Shown piece by piece: positions 54,178-63,246 of a stretch of 64,000 nucleotides of DNA (positions within the stretch are counted from its first letter, which is position 1; the number at the start of each line of letters is the position of its first letter). Under the pieces are notes generated by a model. It ran no database searches and was not told the origin of the DNA. It was given only the letters and a program-made list of their open reading frames with translations. The DNA is from Quatrionicoccus australiensis (GTDB taxonomy: Bacteria; Pseudomonadota; Gammaproteobacteria; Burkholderiales; Rhodocyclaceae): positions 4,107,111 through 4,171,110 of the forward strand of contig NZ_CP075188.1 in assembly GCF_020510525.1 (NCBI RefSeq), given 5' to 3'. The position numbers were made by a program, and so were the translations under genes.

Positions 54178-55202
54178 CAGCAGCTCCCCAGCGTGTGCGA
54201 GGCCATCGCCTCGATTTCCAGCAACAGATCATGCCGGCAGATGTCTGCCTGCACGTAAATGATTTCGGCAGCGCTGCCCAGCATGTCCGTCAAGGTCTCG
54301 CGGACGACAGCAAAGTCCGCCGCATGGCGGATGTAAACCCGGTAAGACAGCTCGTCCAGCGTGAATTCCGGCGAACGGCACAAGCGGTTGGCCTCGCCGA
54401 CGACGGCGGCAATATTCGCCATCGATTCGCGGCACTGCCCGGGCACATCGTCCGGATGCACGGTCTGATGCCCGACGATGCTGGCGGTACCGGAAATGAA
54501 CAGGACTTCCTGGGCAGGCGGATAAACCAGTGCCGCCCGCGAAAAGGTCGGGCTGCGCGGACCGTATTCGCTCGGATAATTGTAGGCGCTGACCTGGCGC
54601 GGATTCTCGACCGGCACGGCGGGCTCGCGCCCGGCCATGAAGGCGATCGACAAGGGCCCGCTGGCCAGGCCGATGGCACAGGCAGCCGGCACATTGCCGG
54701 TGGCGCCGCGGGCATATTCGAGAAAGGCGTCCTGGCGGCCGATGTTGAACTGGCGGTAACGCTCCAGCCCGTCGACCTCCTGGTTGATCCCGGCCAGATA
54801 GTTCCAGACCCGCCACAGATGCGGCAGGCCTTGCGCTTCGAGAAGGCGGAAAATCCGCCGGTAGGCTTCCTGGCTGGCAGCCTGCAACGGTGAACCCGGC
54901 AAAACAGCCGAAAATGCCGCTTCATCAAGGTCGATCACACCGTAGAGCAGATTGCCGGCGCGACGCCAGGCGATGCCTTCAAACCTGCCTTCCGTACAGG
55001 CTTCGTTGCAGCGCCAGATTTCCTGCATGCCAGCACTGCCGGTGCCCAGCACCGGCGTCGCAATCGCCTGCACCGGCCAGACCGGCGGGCGCAGCGGCGG
55101 CGAGCCCCCCAGCCAGACGCCGCCCAGCACCTGGTCTGCCTCGCCGCTGGCGGCAAAAGGCAGATCCTGGAGCGGTAGACCGGTAAAAAGCTGCAGATTC
55201 AC
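54177..55202 (-). CDS. FkbO/Hyg5/XanB2-type chorismatase
   Basis: A 341-residue protein of the chorismatase family (often annotated pteridine-dependent deoxygenase). Family landmarks are RVWNYLAGINQEVDGLERYR, ISGTASIVGHQTVHPDDV and YVQADICRHDLLLEIEA with the catalytic Glu region near the C-terminus. Members of the XanB2 branch convert chorismate to 3- and 4-hydroxybenzoate; the former is the xanthomonadin starter. The exact product cannot be told from the primary sequence here. Start and stop overlap the halogenase and MipA genes. Confidence 0.88.
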   Translation of the reverse strand: MNLQLFTGLPLQDLPFAASGEADQVLGGVWLGGSPPLRPPVWPVQAIATPVLGTGSAGMQEIWRCNEACTEGRFEGIAWRRAGNLLYGVIDLDEAAFSAVLPGSPLQAASQEAYRRIFRLLEAQGLPHLWRVWNYLAGINQEVDGLERYRQFNIGRQDAFLEYARGATGNVPAACAIGLASGPLSIAFMAGREPAVPVENPRQVSAYNYPSEYGPRSPTFSRAALVYPPAQEVLFISGTASIVGHQTVHPDDVPGQCRESMANIAAVVGEANRLCRSPEFTLDELSYRVYIRHAADFAVVRETLTDMLGSAAEIIYVQADICRHDLLLEIEAMASHTLGSC

Positions 55203-56542
55203 TAGGCGTTATAGACGGCGGGAACTTCCACCGGCCGGATATTGAAGTTGCGACGTTTCCAGCCCATGAAAGCGCGTTTCGGCTGGATGATGTTGGCGAT
55301 GTAATAGAGCACCTTGAACATCAGGATCGAACGCCAGATCGGCGTCTTGCCGAAAATGTCGCCGGCGAGCACGGAAAGCAGGGCTTCCTTGACCCGGAAA
55401 ATGTTCTTCGGATACATGAAGAAGTCGCGCATGATCGGGTTGGTCACGCGGTAGATGAACCACGAGAACTCCTTCGGACCGTGCTTCATCAGTGCATCGA
55501 AACGCTTCAGCGCGGCCGCCGCCCTGGCCGGCTCGCGCAGGCAGGTATCGATCGCCTCGGCGCCGATCACGCCGCTGTTCATGGCGAGCAGGACGCCCGA
55601 CGAGAACACCGGGTCGATGAAGGCGTAGGCATCGCCGAGCAGCATGTAGTTCTGGCCGTGATTGCGTTCGGAAACATAGGAGAAGTTGCCGGTCGCCTCG
55701 ACCTTGTTGACCAGCTTGGCGTCCTTCAGACGCTCGGCCAGCGCCGGGCACATCGCAATGCCGTCCATCAGGAACTGCTCGATGTTACGGTCGCCGATGG
55801 TCTTCATGTAGTACGGCCAGGTCACCATGCCGATGCTGGTCGTATCGTTCATCATCGGGATGAACCAGAACCAGCCATGCTCGAACCAGAAAATGGTGAT
55901 GTTGCCGGCTGCCTGGCCATCGTGGCGCTTGGCGCCGGCAAAGTGACCGTAGATTGCCGAACTGTTGTGCTTGGGATTGCGGTGCTTGATCTGGAAACGG
56001 TTGGCGAGGAAGGTGTCGCGCCCGGAAGCATCGACCACAAAACGCGCCTTCCATTCCGACTCACGGCCGTCGTCGTGCTGGGCACGCACGATGGCGCCGC
56101 TGTTGTCAGGCAGGAAATCGACGGCCTTGGCCTTGCAGCCCTCATGCACCTCGACGCCTTTCTTCTCGGCATTGCGGATCAGGATGGTATCGAACTCGTC
56201 GCGCTTGACCTGATAGGCATAGGGCATCGACTTGTCCCAGGCATCGGCGAATTCGAAGCACTGCGGCATGTCGTGATGCGGCGAGACGAATTCGGCGCCC
56301 GGCTTGACCATGCCGATTGCCTTCACTTCCTCGGCAATGCCCATCCGCTCGAAAAGCGGCAGATTGGCCGGCAACAGCGATTCGCCGATATGAAAACGCG
56401 GATGGCGGGCCTTTTCCAGCACCACCACCTTGTAGCCCTTTTCGGTCAGGAACGGCGCCACCGTCGTTCCGGCCGGACCGCCACCAATCACCAGAACGTC
56501 ACATTCCTGACGTTCCACATCCTTCGCCTGCTGTTCCATCAA
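55202..56542 (-). CDS. Flavin-dependent halogenase-like protein
   Basis: A 446-residue FAD enzyme of the tryptophan halogenase superfamily. The FAD motif GGGPAGTT is at residues 20-27, followed by ARHPRFHIGESLLP typical of the PltA/CmlS-type branch. The halogenase signature WxWxIP is present as WFWFIP near residue 225. Xanthomonadins are brominated aryl polyenes, so this enzyme may halogenate the aryl head group or chain. Actual halogenation and its substrate are unproven. It is coupled to the chorismatase gene by overlap. Confidence 0.85.
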   Translation of the reverse strand: MMEQQAKDVERQECDVLVIGGGPAGTTVAPFLTEKGYKVVVLEKARHPRFHIGESLLPANLPLFERMGIAEEVKAIGMVKPGAEFVSPHHDMPQCFEFADAWDKSMPYAYQVKRDEFDTILIRNAEKKGVEVHEGCKAKAVDFLPDNSGAIVRAQHDDGRESEWKARFVVDASGRDTFLANRFQIKHRNPKHNSSAIYGHFAGAKRHDGQAAGNITIFWFEHGWFWFIPMMNDTTSIGMVTWPYYMKTIGDRNIEQFLMDGIAMCPALAERLKDAKLVNKVEATGNFSYVSERNHGQNYMLLGDAYAFIDPVFSSGVLLAMNSGVIGAEAIDTCLREPARAAAALKRFDALMKHGPKEFSWFIYRVTNPIMRDFFMYPKNIFRVKEALLSVLAGDIFGKTPIWRSILMFKVLYYIANIIQPKRAFMGWKRRNFNIRPVEVPAVYNA

Positions 56543-56577
56543 ACCATTCTCCCGAATTATCTCTGTGGTCGCGAAGT

Positions 56578-57225
56578 TTATTTTTTGGCTTTGTACGTCA
56601 TGTAGCCAACCGTTTCCGAATGGCCGTCAATCTTGCTTACCGTACCCTTGGCCCAATAGACGTAATAGGGGCCAAAGCTCGACCACCAGTAACGCCAGTA
56701 GGGGCCGTTCAGGTTCGGATTTTCATTGGTTTGCGGATGTCCGACTGCCATGATGACCTGTTCCCGGGTCATGCCGCGCAGAAGCTTGCCTTCTTCGATG
56801 GCCTTGCGGGTCAACGGCGCAAATTTGGCGATTTTCAACTTCGGATCATCAAGCACGACCAGCTTGTTCACCCATTGCTCGGTCGTTTCCTGGACCCGGC
56901 CATAGTCCAGACCAAGGCGCATCGGCTTGCCATTAATCTCGACGTAGGCGCGGTAACCGTCAATCTTCTTCACATTGATCGGCGTACCGGCGGCAATGAA
57001 CGGCAGTTGCGCCAGGTTGGCGTCATTGATCCAGTCGCCGTCATAGTGCAGGTTGCAGCAGGCATAGCCGCTGCGCACATAGGTTTCCGCCTTCTTCGCC
57101 TGGGCCGTCGGCTTGGCTTCATCCGGCTTCGTTTCGCCCGAATTGCCGCCACAGGCGCTCAGGCTGCCAAGTGCGGCCAGTACGGTCAACCCGCAAAAAT
57201 AGGCAAAAATGCTGGTTCTTCTCAT
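56578..57225 (-). CDS. Putative lipoprotein of unknown function
   Basis: A 215-residue protein with a lipoprotein signal: hydrophobic segment ending in LSAC with Cys25 as the lipidated residue, then a Gly/Ser/Lys-rich linker. The rest has no recognised domain; RGMTREQVIMAVGHPQTNE resembles the SmpA/BamE-type fold. The ATG at 57225 is preferred over 57297, since the latter would place a polar leader before the signal. It lies between the halogenase (35-bp gap) and radical SAM genes on the minus strand. Confidence 0.7.
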   Translation of the reverse strand: MRRTSIFAYFCGLTVLAALGSLSACGGNSGETKPDEAKPTAQAKKAETYVRSGYACCNLHYDGDWINDANLAQLPFIAAGTPINVKKIDGYRAYVEINGKPMRLGLDYGRVQETTEQWVNKLVVLDDPKLKIAKFAPLTRKAIEEGKLLRGMTREQVIMAVGHPQTNENPNLNGPYWRYWWSSFGPYYVYWAKGTVSKIDGHSETVGYMTYKAKK

Positions 57226-57263
57226 GTCGATACCCCCCGTATCCCCTGCGAAGTAGCCGGCGA

Positions 57264-58910
57264 TTATACCGCTGTCGACAAGGACGGCGGCGTACAACAG
57301 GAGGTACCTTCCTCAATCAGCGGGATGATCGCCTTCATCGCTTCGCGGCGCGACAGTTTGACCGGCGACATCGAGACGATGTTGTCCACCAGCAGGTCCT
57401 TGCTCAAGAAGGGTTTAAGCCCGACCGGCTGGCGCGGATGCAGCTTGAACTCGCGTTTGGCCTTTTCCAGCTGCTCCTTGTTGGAACTGAAATAACGCGC
57501 CGCGGCGATGGTTTCCGGCAGATGCTTGACGACATGCCAGAGACTCCAGCGGTGTTGCCACAGGCGCTTGGCAAAACGCCGGCGATAGCCCTTGCTGTCG
57601 TAGAAGCGTTTGACGTGCCAGTTGTAGAGCGCATCCATCTCTTCGCGCGACTTGAAGCCGTGCGGCAGGAAGACGAAATTCAGGCAGTTCATCAAGCGCC
57701 AGTCCTCGATGAAATCGCCGGACACCTGGCTGGCGCATTCTTCCCAGATCGGCGCGCCGTGCAGCGGGCTGAATTTGGTCATGTTCATCTCGTCGAGTTC
57801 GAGCGAAAGAATGAAATCGCTGGTCACCTTGACGGTTTCCGGTGTCTCGCCGGGCATGCCGAAAATGAACAGGCCTTTGGCACGCATGCCGGCCGCGTGG
57901 ATCTGGCGCACCGTATCGCGCACCGCATCCAGCGTGACGCCGGCCTTGTGGCGTTCCATCATGCCCGGATCGGCCGATTCAACGCCCATCGACACCATCA
58001 GCACGCCGGCTTTCTTCAACTGGGCAAGCATTTCGTCCGAGGTATGGCCGGTGCGGATGGCGCAATTCCACTGCACGCCGAGCGGCTTGTCGATCAGCAA
58101 CTGACAGAGATCCATGACGCGCTGCTTCTTGGCGGTGAACAGGTCATCGTACATGTTGATGTGGTAGACCCCGAAGTTGTCCCGCAGGTACTTCATGTGG
58201 TCGTAGGTGTATTGCGCCGAATTGGTCTTGTACAGGCGCTCGAACACCGTGCGGTCGCAGAACGAACAGGTGTAGGGGCAACCACGCGAGGTGATCATCG
58301 TCGCGCCATAACGCTTTTCGTAGGCGAACAGAGGCAGGTGATAGGCATGCGGAAACCCGGCCAGCTTCTCGTAAGCCGGGAAGGGCAGTTCATCGAGATC
58401 GAGGATGCGGTCGCGACGGGGGTTGACGACGATCTTGCCTTGTTCGTTGCGCCAGATCAGGTTGCCGATTTCAGCCAATGGCTTGCCGTCGGCCAGATCG
58501 AGCAGGGCACCTTCACCCTCGCCCATCACCAGGTAGTCGATTTCCGGGAAATGTTCGAGGATGGGCGCGCCCAGCGAGGAAACATGGACATTGCCGAAAA
58601 CAATCTTGATCTCGGGCCGGCGCTCGCGGATATAGGTAGCAATCTCGACGGCATCCATGAAACCGGAAGTCGTCGCCGAAAAACCGACCATTTCCGGATC
58701 GGTTGCCAGCACGATTTCAGCATTCTCGGCGATCGTCGGCGGGGCGTAAGGACCCAGGCAATCGTGCAGTTGCACGCTGTGACCAAATTTTTCCAGCCAG
58801 GAAGCGAGCTGCATGATCCCGATCGGCGGCATGCGGTTGGCCAGTACCGAGAAATCAGGCTGGCCAGGCACAAAGTTGAAACCGGCGGGATGAACGAGCG
58901 TAATGCGCAT
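57264..58910 (-). CDS. Cobalamin-binding-domain radical SAM protein (BchE/HpnJ-like)
   Basis: A 548-residue protein. Residues about 1-150 form a B12-binding-like Rossmann domain (PPIGIMQLASWLEKFGH; VIGEGE-like VMGEGEGALLDL), followed by a radical SAM core with SRGCPYTCSFC (Cys211, Cys215, Cys218). Related enzymes perform methylations or ring rearrangements on unactivated carbons. The C-terminus has an unusual CC pair (EEGTSCCTPPS). It lies 38 bp upstream of the lipoprotein gene and heads the minus-strand half of the pigment locus, so a tailoring role is likely but unproven. Confidence 0.83.
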   Translation of the reverse strand: MRITLVHPAGFNFVPGQPDFSVLANRMPPIGIMQLASWLEKFGHSVQLHDCLGPYAPPTIAENAEIVLATDPEMVGFSATTSGFMDAVEIATYIRERRPEIKIVFGNVHVSSLGAPILEHFPEIDYLVMGEGEGALLDLADGKPLAEIGNLIWRNEQGKIVVNPRRDRILDLDELPFPAYEKLAGFPHAYHLPLFAYEKRYGATMITSRGCPYTCSFCDRTVFERLYKTNSAQYTYDHMKYLRDNFGVYHINMYDDLFTAKKQRVMDLCQLLIDKPLGVQWNCAIRTGHTSDEMLAQLKKAGVLMVSMGVESADPGMMERHKAGVTLDAVRDTVRQIHAAGMRAKGLFIFGMPGETPETVKVTSDFILSLELDEMNMTKFSPLHGAPIWEECASQVSGDFIEDWRLMNCLNFVFLPHGFKSREEMDALYNWHVKRFYDSKGYRRRFAKRLWQHRWSLWHVVKHLPETIAAARYFSSNKEQLEKAKREFKLHPRQPVGLKPFLSKDLLVDNIVSMSPVKLSRREAMKAIIPLIEEGTSCCTPPSLSTAV

Positions 58911-59049
58911 GAACTGTTCCTTGGGCGAAGTGGCTGGATTTTATTAGAAAAATCATCCCGATTGAGTTCCGGCAAAAGTATTGCCGAATACTGCAGGTGC
59001 AAAGCTGCAGCGAAAATTCATTCTTCATAAAACGAACTGCCCATGCAGC

Positions 59050-59076
59050 CAATAATGGCGTTTCATGCCATTATTG
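59050..59076. promoter_or_regulatory. Perfect 10-bp inverted repeat upstream of the DUF2726 gene
   Basis: CAATAATGGC-N7-GCCATTATTG, 29 bp before the DUF2726 start, in the region divergent from the radical SAM gene. There is no T run, so it suits an operator better than a terminator. No known regulator site was recognised. Confidence 0.45.
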
Positions 59077-59105
59077 CGGCAATAAAAACAGGCGGATTCT
59101 CTGAC

Positions 59106-59693
59106 ATGGATGCTTTGACTATTGGACTAATTGCGGCCGGTGTCGCCGGCGGTATTGCGTTGATTTTTCGTGGACGCCAAACCGAAAATCCGGAATCGAC
59201 CTCGATCAATCAGGAACTCAAACAGACACGCGAACGCCGGCCGCAGCAGCGCCAGCTGGAACTTGATCCGGAGACCCGTCTGCTTGAGCGTCCGAAGCGC
59301 CAGTATCGCCTGTTGAACGATGCTGAACAGGAACTCTACATCCGCCTGCTTGAAGCCATGCCCAACATGCGCGTTTTTGCCCAGGTTGGCGTTGCCCAGC
59401 TTGCGCTGTTGCGGGGCAGGGTTGATGCACAACGCTTGCGCGGCATGTCGGGTCGTGGCGTGGACTTTGTGGTCTGTGGCGCAGATTTCGGCATCGTCGC
59501 CGCAATCGAACTGGCCTGGCCGACACCTGCTGGAGAAAATCACGGTGAACAGGAAAAACAGGCAGCTCTCGAAAGCCTGGGTATCCCGTTGATCATTTTC
59601 CGTCCCAACCAGCTTCCGGATGCAGATGCGATCAGCCGTGAGATCGCCGATGCCATCATCAGCCGCAATCGGCTGGAAAAGGAAAGAAGCTAA
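59106..59693 (+). CDS. DUF2726 domain protein with an N-terminal membrane anchor
   Basis: A 195-residue protein from the start MDALTIGLIA; the frame extends 21 residues further to 59043, but that part lies in the palindromic region. An N-terminal hydrophobic segment (residues 5-20) precedes a DUF2726 domain, related to restriction-endonuclease-like folds: SERLLNDAEQELYIRL-like RLLNDAEQELYIRLLEA, VDFVVCGADFGIVAAIEL and IPLIIFRPNQLPDADAI. DUF2726 proteins are of unknown function. A terminator-like hairpin follows. Confidence 0.8.
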   Translation: MDALTIGLIAAGVAGGIALIFRGRQTENPESTSINQELKQTRERRPQQRQLELDPETRLLERPKRQYRLLNDAEQELYIRLLEAMPNMRVFAQVGVAQLALLRGRVDAQRLRGMSGRGVDFVVCGADFGIVAAIELAWPTPAGENHGEQEKQAALESLGIPLIIFRPNQLPDADAISREIADAIISRNRLEKERS

Positions 59694-59704
59694 AGAGGTT
59701 TTCA

Positions 59705-59736
59705 ACAGTCGCGTTTTTGCCAAAATGCGCGACTGT
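59705..59736 (+). terminator. Terminator-like hairpin after the DUF2726 gene
   Basis: ACAGTCGCG / CGCGACTGT, a 9-bp perfect stem that can extend inward through TTTTT-GCC-AAAA, followed by a pyrimidine- and T-rich tail. It begins 12 bp after the stop codon. Confidence 0.6.
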
Positions 59737-59739
59737 ACT

Positions 59740-59970
59740 GTCTTTAATAAGAACTATATATAAAGCTAAGACTAAGACTATCTCAGTAACAGTTCTGTGG
59801 ATAAGTCAAAATAGTTGATGTTTATCAGCCAGTTGAATGAAAAATTTCGTTTCTGGAAAGCTGCGGATAGCCTGGGGATGAATTCTGGACAGTTTTCCAC
59901 AGGTGGGGATATTCATCTTTTATCCACATTTGCCTGACAATTTTTCCACAGGCTTATCAACAGCCCTTTT
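59740..59970. other. Candidate replication origin: AT-rich element and DnaA-box cluster
   Basis: An AT-rich stretch (59740-59766) is followed by five DnaA-box matches: TGTGGATAA at 59796-59804 (reverse), TTTTCCACA at 59893-59901, TTATCCACA at 59920-59928, TTTTCCACA at 59942-59950 and TTATCAACA at 59954-59962. Three are perfect to the relaxed consensus and two of them are the strict TTATCCACA form or its complement. No gene covers this 316-bp gap between the DUF2726 gene and mnmE. It is either oriC or a DnaA-titrating/regulatory site. Confidence 0.6.
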
Positions 59971-60009
59971 TCCCCATCCGGTAGACCGACCTGAACAGGC
60001 AAAAATGGC

Positions 60010-61356
60010 TTATTTGCCTATGCAAAAACGGCTGAAAATAACGCCGAGCAGGTCATCTGCCGTGAATTCACCGGTAATTTCGCCCAAAGCCTGCTGCGTC
60101 AGGCGCAGTTCTTCGGCAAATAATTCCAGCGCGGGCAGCTGACTTTCCACTACCTGTCGTGCTGCCGCCAGATGTTCCTGGGCCAGACTCAGGGCACGCA
60201 GATGCCGTTCGCGGGCAATGAAGACATCTTCGGTCTGATGCCAGCCGGCAATCCGCAGCAGTTCCTGGCGGAGCAATTCGATGCCGCTGTTGGCCTTGGC
60301 CGACAGCGAAATGGCAATGCCGCCAGGTTCTTCATGACGCTCTGCAGCGCGGCCTGCCAGATCGATCTTGTTGTAGATCGTGATGCGTTGCAGACGCTCG
60401 GGAAGACGCGCCAGAATTTCGCGGTCTGCTTCACCGACGCCAGTTCTCGCATCAACCAGCAAGAGCACAACGTCACAGCGTTCGATCTCGCGCCAGCTGC
60501 GTTCGATACCGATCTTTTCAACTTCATCCTCGGTCTCGCGCAGACCGGCGGTATCGATGATGTGGAGGGGAATTCCTTCAATCTGGATGGTCGACCGCAA
60601 GGCGTCGCGCGTCGTGCCGGCAATCGGCGTCACGATGGCCAGATCGTCGCCGCTCAGGCGATTGAGCAGCGATGACTTGCCGACGTTCGGTTGTCCGGCC
60701 AGAACGACATGCAGGCCCGATTGCAGCAGCTTGCCCTGGCCGGCCCGGTCGAAGATGCCGGCCAGACGAAACTGCAGGTCTTCGAGTCGGCCGAAGGCAT
60801 TGGCGGCCTTGAGGAAATCGATGTCTTCCTCGGGAAAATCGAGAGTTGCCTCGACCAGCATGCGCAGGTTGATCAGTTCGTCGGTCAGACCATGAATGGC
60901 TTTGGAAAACTCGCCCTGCAGCGAGCGTACGGCCGAGCGTGCTGCGCTGGTGGTAGCCGCATCGATCAGGTCGGCAACCGCTTCGGCCTGGGCCAGGTCG
61001 AGCTTGCCATTGAGGAAGGCGCGGCGGCTGAATTCGCCGGGTTCCGCGAGGCGGGCACCGAGGTCGAGACAGCGGGCCAGCAGCATCTGCATGACGACCG
61101 GACCACCATGGCCTTGCAGTTCAAGCACATCCTCACCGGTAAACGAGTGCGGATCGGGGAAAAACAGGAGCAGGCCGCTGTCGATGCTGCTGCCGTCGGC
61201 TGCCTTGAAGTTGGCCAGCGTCGCATAGCGCGGCTGCGGTGTCTTGCCGGTCAGTGCAAAAGCAAAGGGCAGCAAATTGCTGCCCGAGATGCGAATGACG
61301 CCGACCCCGCCACGACCGGGGGCCGTGGCGATGGCAGCGATGGTGTCGTGATTCAC
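60010..61356 (-). CDS. mnmE: tRNA uridine-5-carboxymethylaminomethyl modification GTPase MnmE
   Basis: A 448-residue GTPase that with MnmG forms cmnm5U34 in tRNA. The N-terminal folate-binding domain ([12 protein letters not shown]) is followed by an inserted G domain with [16 protein letters not shown] and a DTAGL motif, and the protein ends in the family-typical CIGK with the essential Cys. It lies directly downstream of yidC with a 3-bp gap. Confidence 0.97.
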   Translation of the reverse strand: MNHDTIAAIATAPGRGGVGVIRISGSNLLPFAFALTGKTPQPRYATLANFKAADGSSIDSGLLLFFPDPHSFTGEDVLELQGHGGPVVMQMLLARCLDLGARLAEPGEFSRRAFLNGKLDLAQAEAVADLIDAATTSAARSAVRSLQGEFSKAIHGLTDELINLRMLVEATLDFPEEDIDFLKAANAFGRLEDLQFRLAGIFDRAGQGKLLQSGLHVVLAGQPNVGKSSLLNRLSGDDLAIVTPIAGTTRDALRSTIQIEGIPLHIIDTAGLRETEDEVEKIGIERSWREIERCDVVLLLVDARTGVGEADREILARLPERLQRITIYNKIDLAGRAAERHEEPGGIAISLSAKANSGIELLRQELLRIAGWHQTEDVFIARERHLRALSLAQEHLAAARQVVESQLPALELFAEELRLTQQALGEITGEFTADDLLGVIFSRFCIGK

Positions 61357-61359
61357 ACC

Positions 61360-63006
61360 TTAGGCCTTCGGATCGTTGGCAGCCTTGCCGCCGGCGTCGA
61401 TGGCGCGGGTGATGTGCCATTGCTGGGCAATGGAAAGCACGTTGTTGACCACCCAGTAGAGCACCAGACCGGCCGGGAACCAGAAGAACATGACACCGAA
61501 GATCAGCGGCATGGCCATCATCACTTTGGCCTGGATCGGGTCCGGCGGCGTCGGGTTGAGCTTGGTCTGCAGGAACATCGAAGCCATCATGATGACCGGC
61601 AGGATGAAGAAGGGGTCAGCCGAGGCCAGATCCTTGATCCACAGGATCCAGGGCGCATCGCGCATTTCAACGGCACCGAGCAGCACCCAGTAGAGCGAAA
61701 TGAAGACCGGAATCTGGACCAGGATGGGTAGGCAACCACCCAGCGGATTGACCTTTTCGGTCTGGTACATCTTCATCATTTCCTGATTCAGACGCTGCTT
61801 GTCATCCGCAAAGCGCTCCTTGAGCTGCATCAGGCGCGGGGTCAGTACCTTCATTTTTGCCATCGACTTGTAGGAAGCAGCCGAGAGCGGGAAGAAGATG
61901 GCCTTGATGATGATGGTCAGCACAACAATCGCCCAGCCCCAGTTGCCGACCAGGCTGTGAATTGCCTGCAGGGCCCAGAAAATCGGCGCAGCGACCATGG
62001 TCAGCCAGCCGTAGTCGACGACCAGATCGAGGCCGGGGGCTACCTGTTTGAGCGCGGATTGTTCTTGCGGACCGGCATACAGGGTGACAGATGTTTCACC
62101 CTTGGCACCCGGAGCCACTTCGGCAATCGGTACGATTACACCGGCCTGGAAGACATCGCTGCCGTCCAGCTTGCGCATGTAGAACTCGTGCGGTGTCTTG
62201 TCCTTGGGAACCAGGGCAGCGACAAAGTAATGCTGAACCATGGCCAGCCAGCCGTTATCGGCGGTCTTGTTGAATTTGGCCTTGTTGCCGGCAATATCGT
62301 CGAAGCTGATTTTCTGGTACTTGTCGGCTTCGGTATACACAGCCGGACCGGTAAACGTCGAAACCATCTTGGTTTCACCAGCCGGGCTGACATTGTCGCG
62401 CTGCAACTGGAAGTAAGCATGCGGCGCGATGGCTTTTTCGCTGCCGTTGCTGATTTCCCAGGCAACATCAATGCTGTAGGAAGCACGCTTGAAAGTCAGG
62501 ATTTTGGCGACCTTGATGCCGTCGGTCGTTGCTGCTTCCAGACGCACCTTCAGTTCATCGGAACCCTCAGCCAGGCTGCTTGGCCCGGCAACGCGCTTGA
62601 AGACGGAGCGGTGCGACGGCAGGCCGTCGGTCAGACCGCTCTGGGCAGCATACTTGTGCGTGGCTTCGAAGAGTTGGAAGGTCTTTTCCTTGTCTTCATG
62701 TGCCTTGTACTTGAGCAGTTCAAGTTCAACCAGATCACCACCGACGGAAGAAATGGTCGCTTTGACCAGATCGGTAGTGATGGTGAAGGTTTCAGCCGTC
62801 GCAACAGTTGCCGCCGGAGCGACCACCGGTGCGCCGGGCACAGAACCGGCATGCAAGGCAGCAGAAGGCGTCGGCGCAGCACCGGCGGCCGCATTTGCCG
62901 CAACGGCCTCGGCCGGCTTCGGCTGGTTGTACTTCTGCCAGTTTTCCCACAGCATGAAGCTCGAGAACGTGAAGATCAAAACCAGAATCAGGCGACGAGT
63001 GTCCAT
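61360..63006 (-). CDS. yidC: Membrane protein insertase YidC
   Basis: A 548-residue inner-membrane insertase. A signal-anchor helix (LILVLIFTFSSFMLW) and large periplasmic domain typical of Gram-negative YidC (residues about 60-340) are followed by five membrane segments and the conserved LKERFADDKQRLNQEMMKMY loop. It inserts and folds membrane proteins, alone or with SecYEG. It sits in the order rpmH-rnpA-yidD-yidC-mnmE. Confidence 0.97.
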   Translation of the reverse strand: MDTRRLILVLIFTFSSFMLWENWQKYNQPKPAEAVAANAAAGAAPTPSAALHAGSVPGAPVVAPAATVATAETFTITTDLVKATISSVGGDLVELELLKYKAHEDKEKTFQLFEATHKYAAQSGLTDGLPSHRSVFKRVAGPSSLAEGSDELKVRLEAATTDGIKVAKILTFKRASYSIDVAWEISNGSEKAIAPHAYFQLQRDNVSPAGETKMVSTFTGPAVYTEADKYQKISFDDIAGNKAKFNKTADNGWLAMVQHYFVAALVPKDKTPHEFYMRKLDGSDVFQAGVIVPIAEVAPGAKGETSVTLYAGPQEQSALKQVAPGLDLVVDYGWLTMVAAPIFWALQAIHSLVGNWGWAIVVLTIIIKAIFFPLSAASYKSMAKMKVLTPRLMQLKERFADDKQRLNQEMMKMYQTEKVNPLGGCLPILVQIPVFISLYWVLLGAVEMRDAPWILWIKDLASADPFFILPVIMMASMFLQTKLNPTPPDPIQAKVMMAMPLIFGVMFFWFPAGLVLYWVVNNVLSIAQQWHITRAIDAGGKAANDPKA

Positions 63007-63036
63007 GAACTGCCTACATAATCAAGCTTACTTATC

Positions 63037-63246
63037 TCAGGGTACCGGATCGTACCCACCGGGATGCCAGGGATGACAGCGGCAGAGACGCTTTGCGCCC
63101 AGCCAGCCACCCTTGATGGCACCGTGTTTCTGTACGGCTTCTGCCGCATATTCCGAGCAACTCGGAAAATAACGGCAGCGTCGCCCCAAATAGGGGCTGA
63201 TCGCATATTGATAGACCTTGATCAGTCCAAGCAACAGGCGTTTCAT
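63037..63246 (-). CDS. yidD: Membrane protein insertion efficiency factor YidD
   Basis: A 69-residue protein with the typical pattern [20 protein letters not shown], conserved cysteines and [13 protein letters not shown] near the end. It assists YidC-dependent insertion. Its ATG overlaps the rnpA stop as ATGA, and yidC follows after 30 bp. Confidence 0.93.
   Translation of the reverse strand: MKRLLLGLIKVYQYAISPYLGRRCRYFPSCSEYAAEAVQKHGAIKGGWLGAKRLCRCHPWHPGGYDPVP

Noticed and set aside
57171..59030. 619-codon plus-strand open frame opposite the radical SAM gene
   Set aside because: Antisense to a gene with intact CxxxCxxC and B12-like domain; no protein features of its own.
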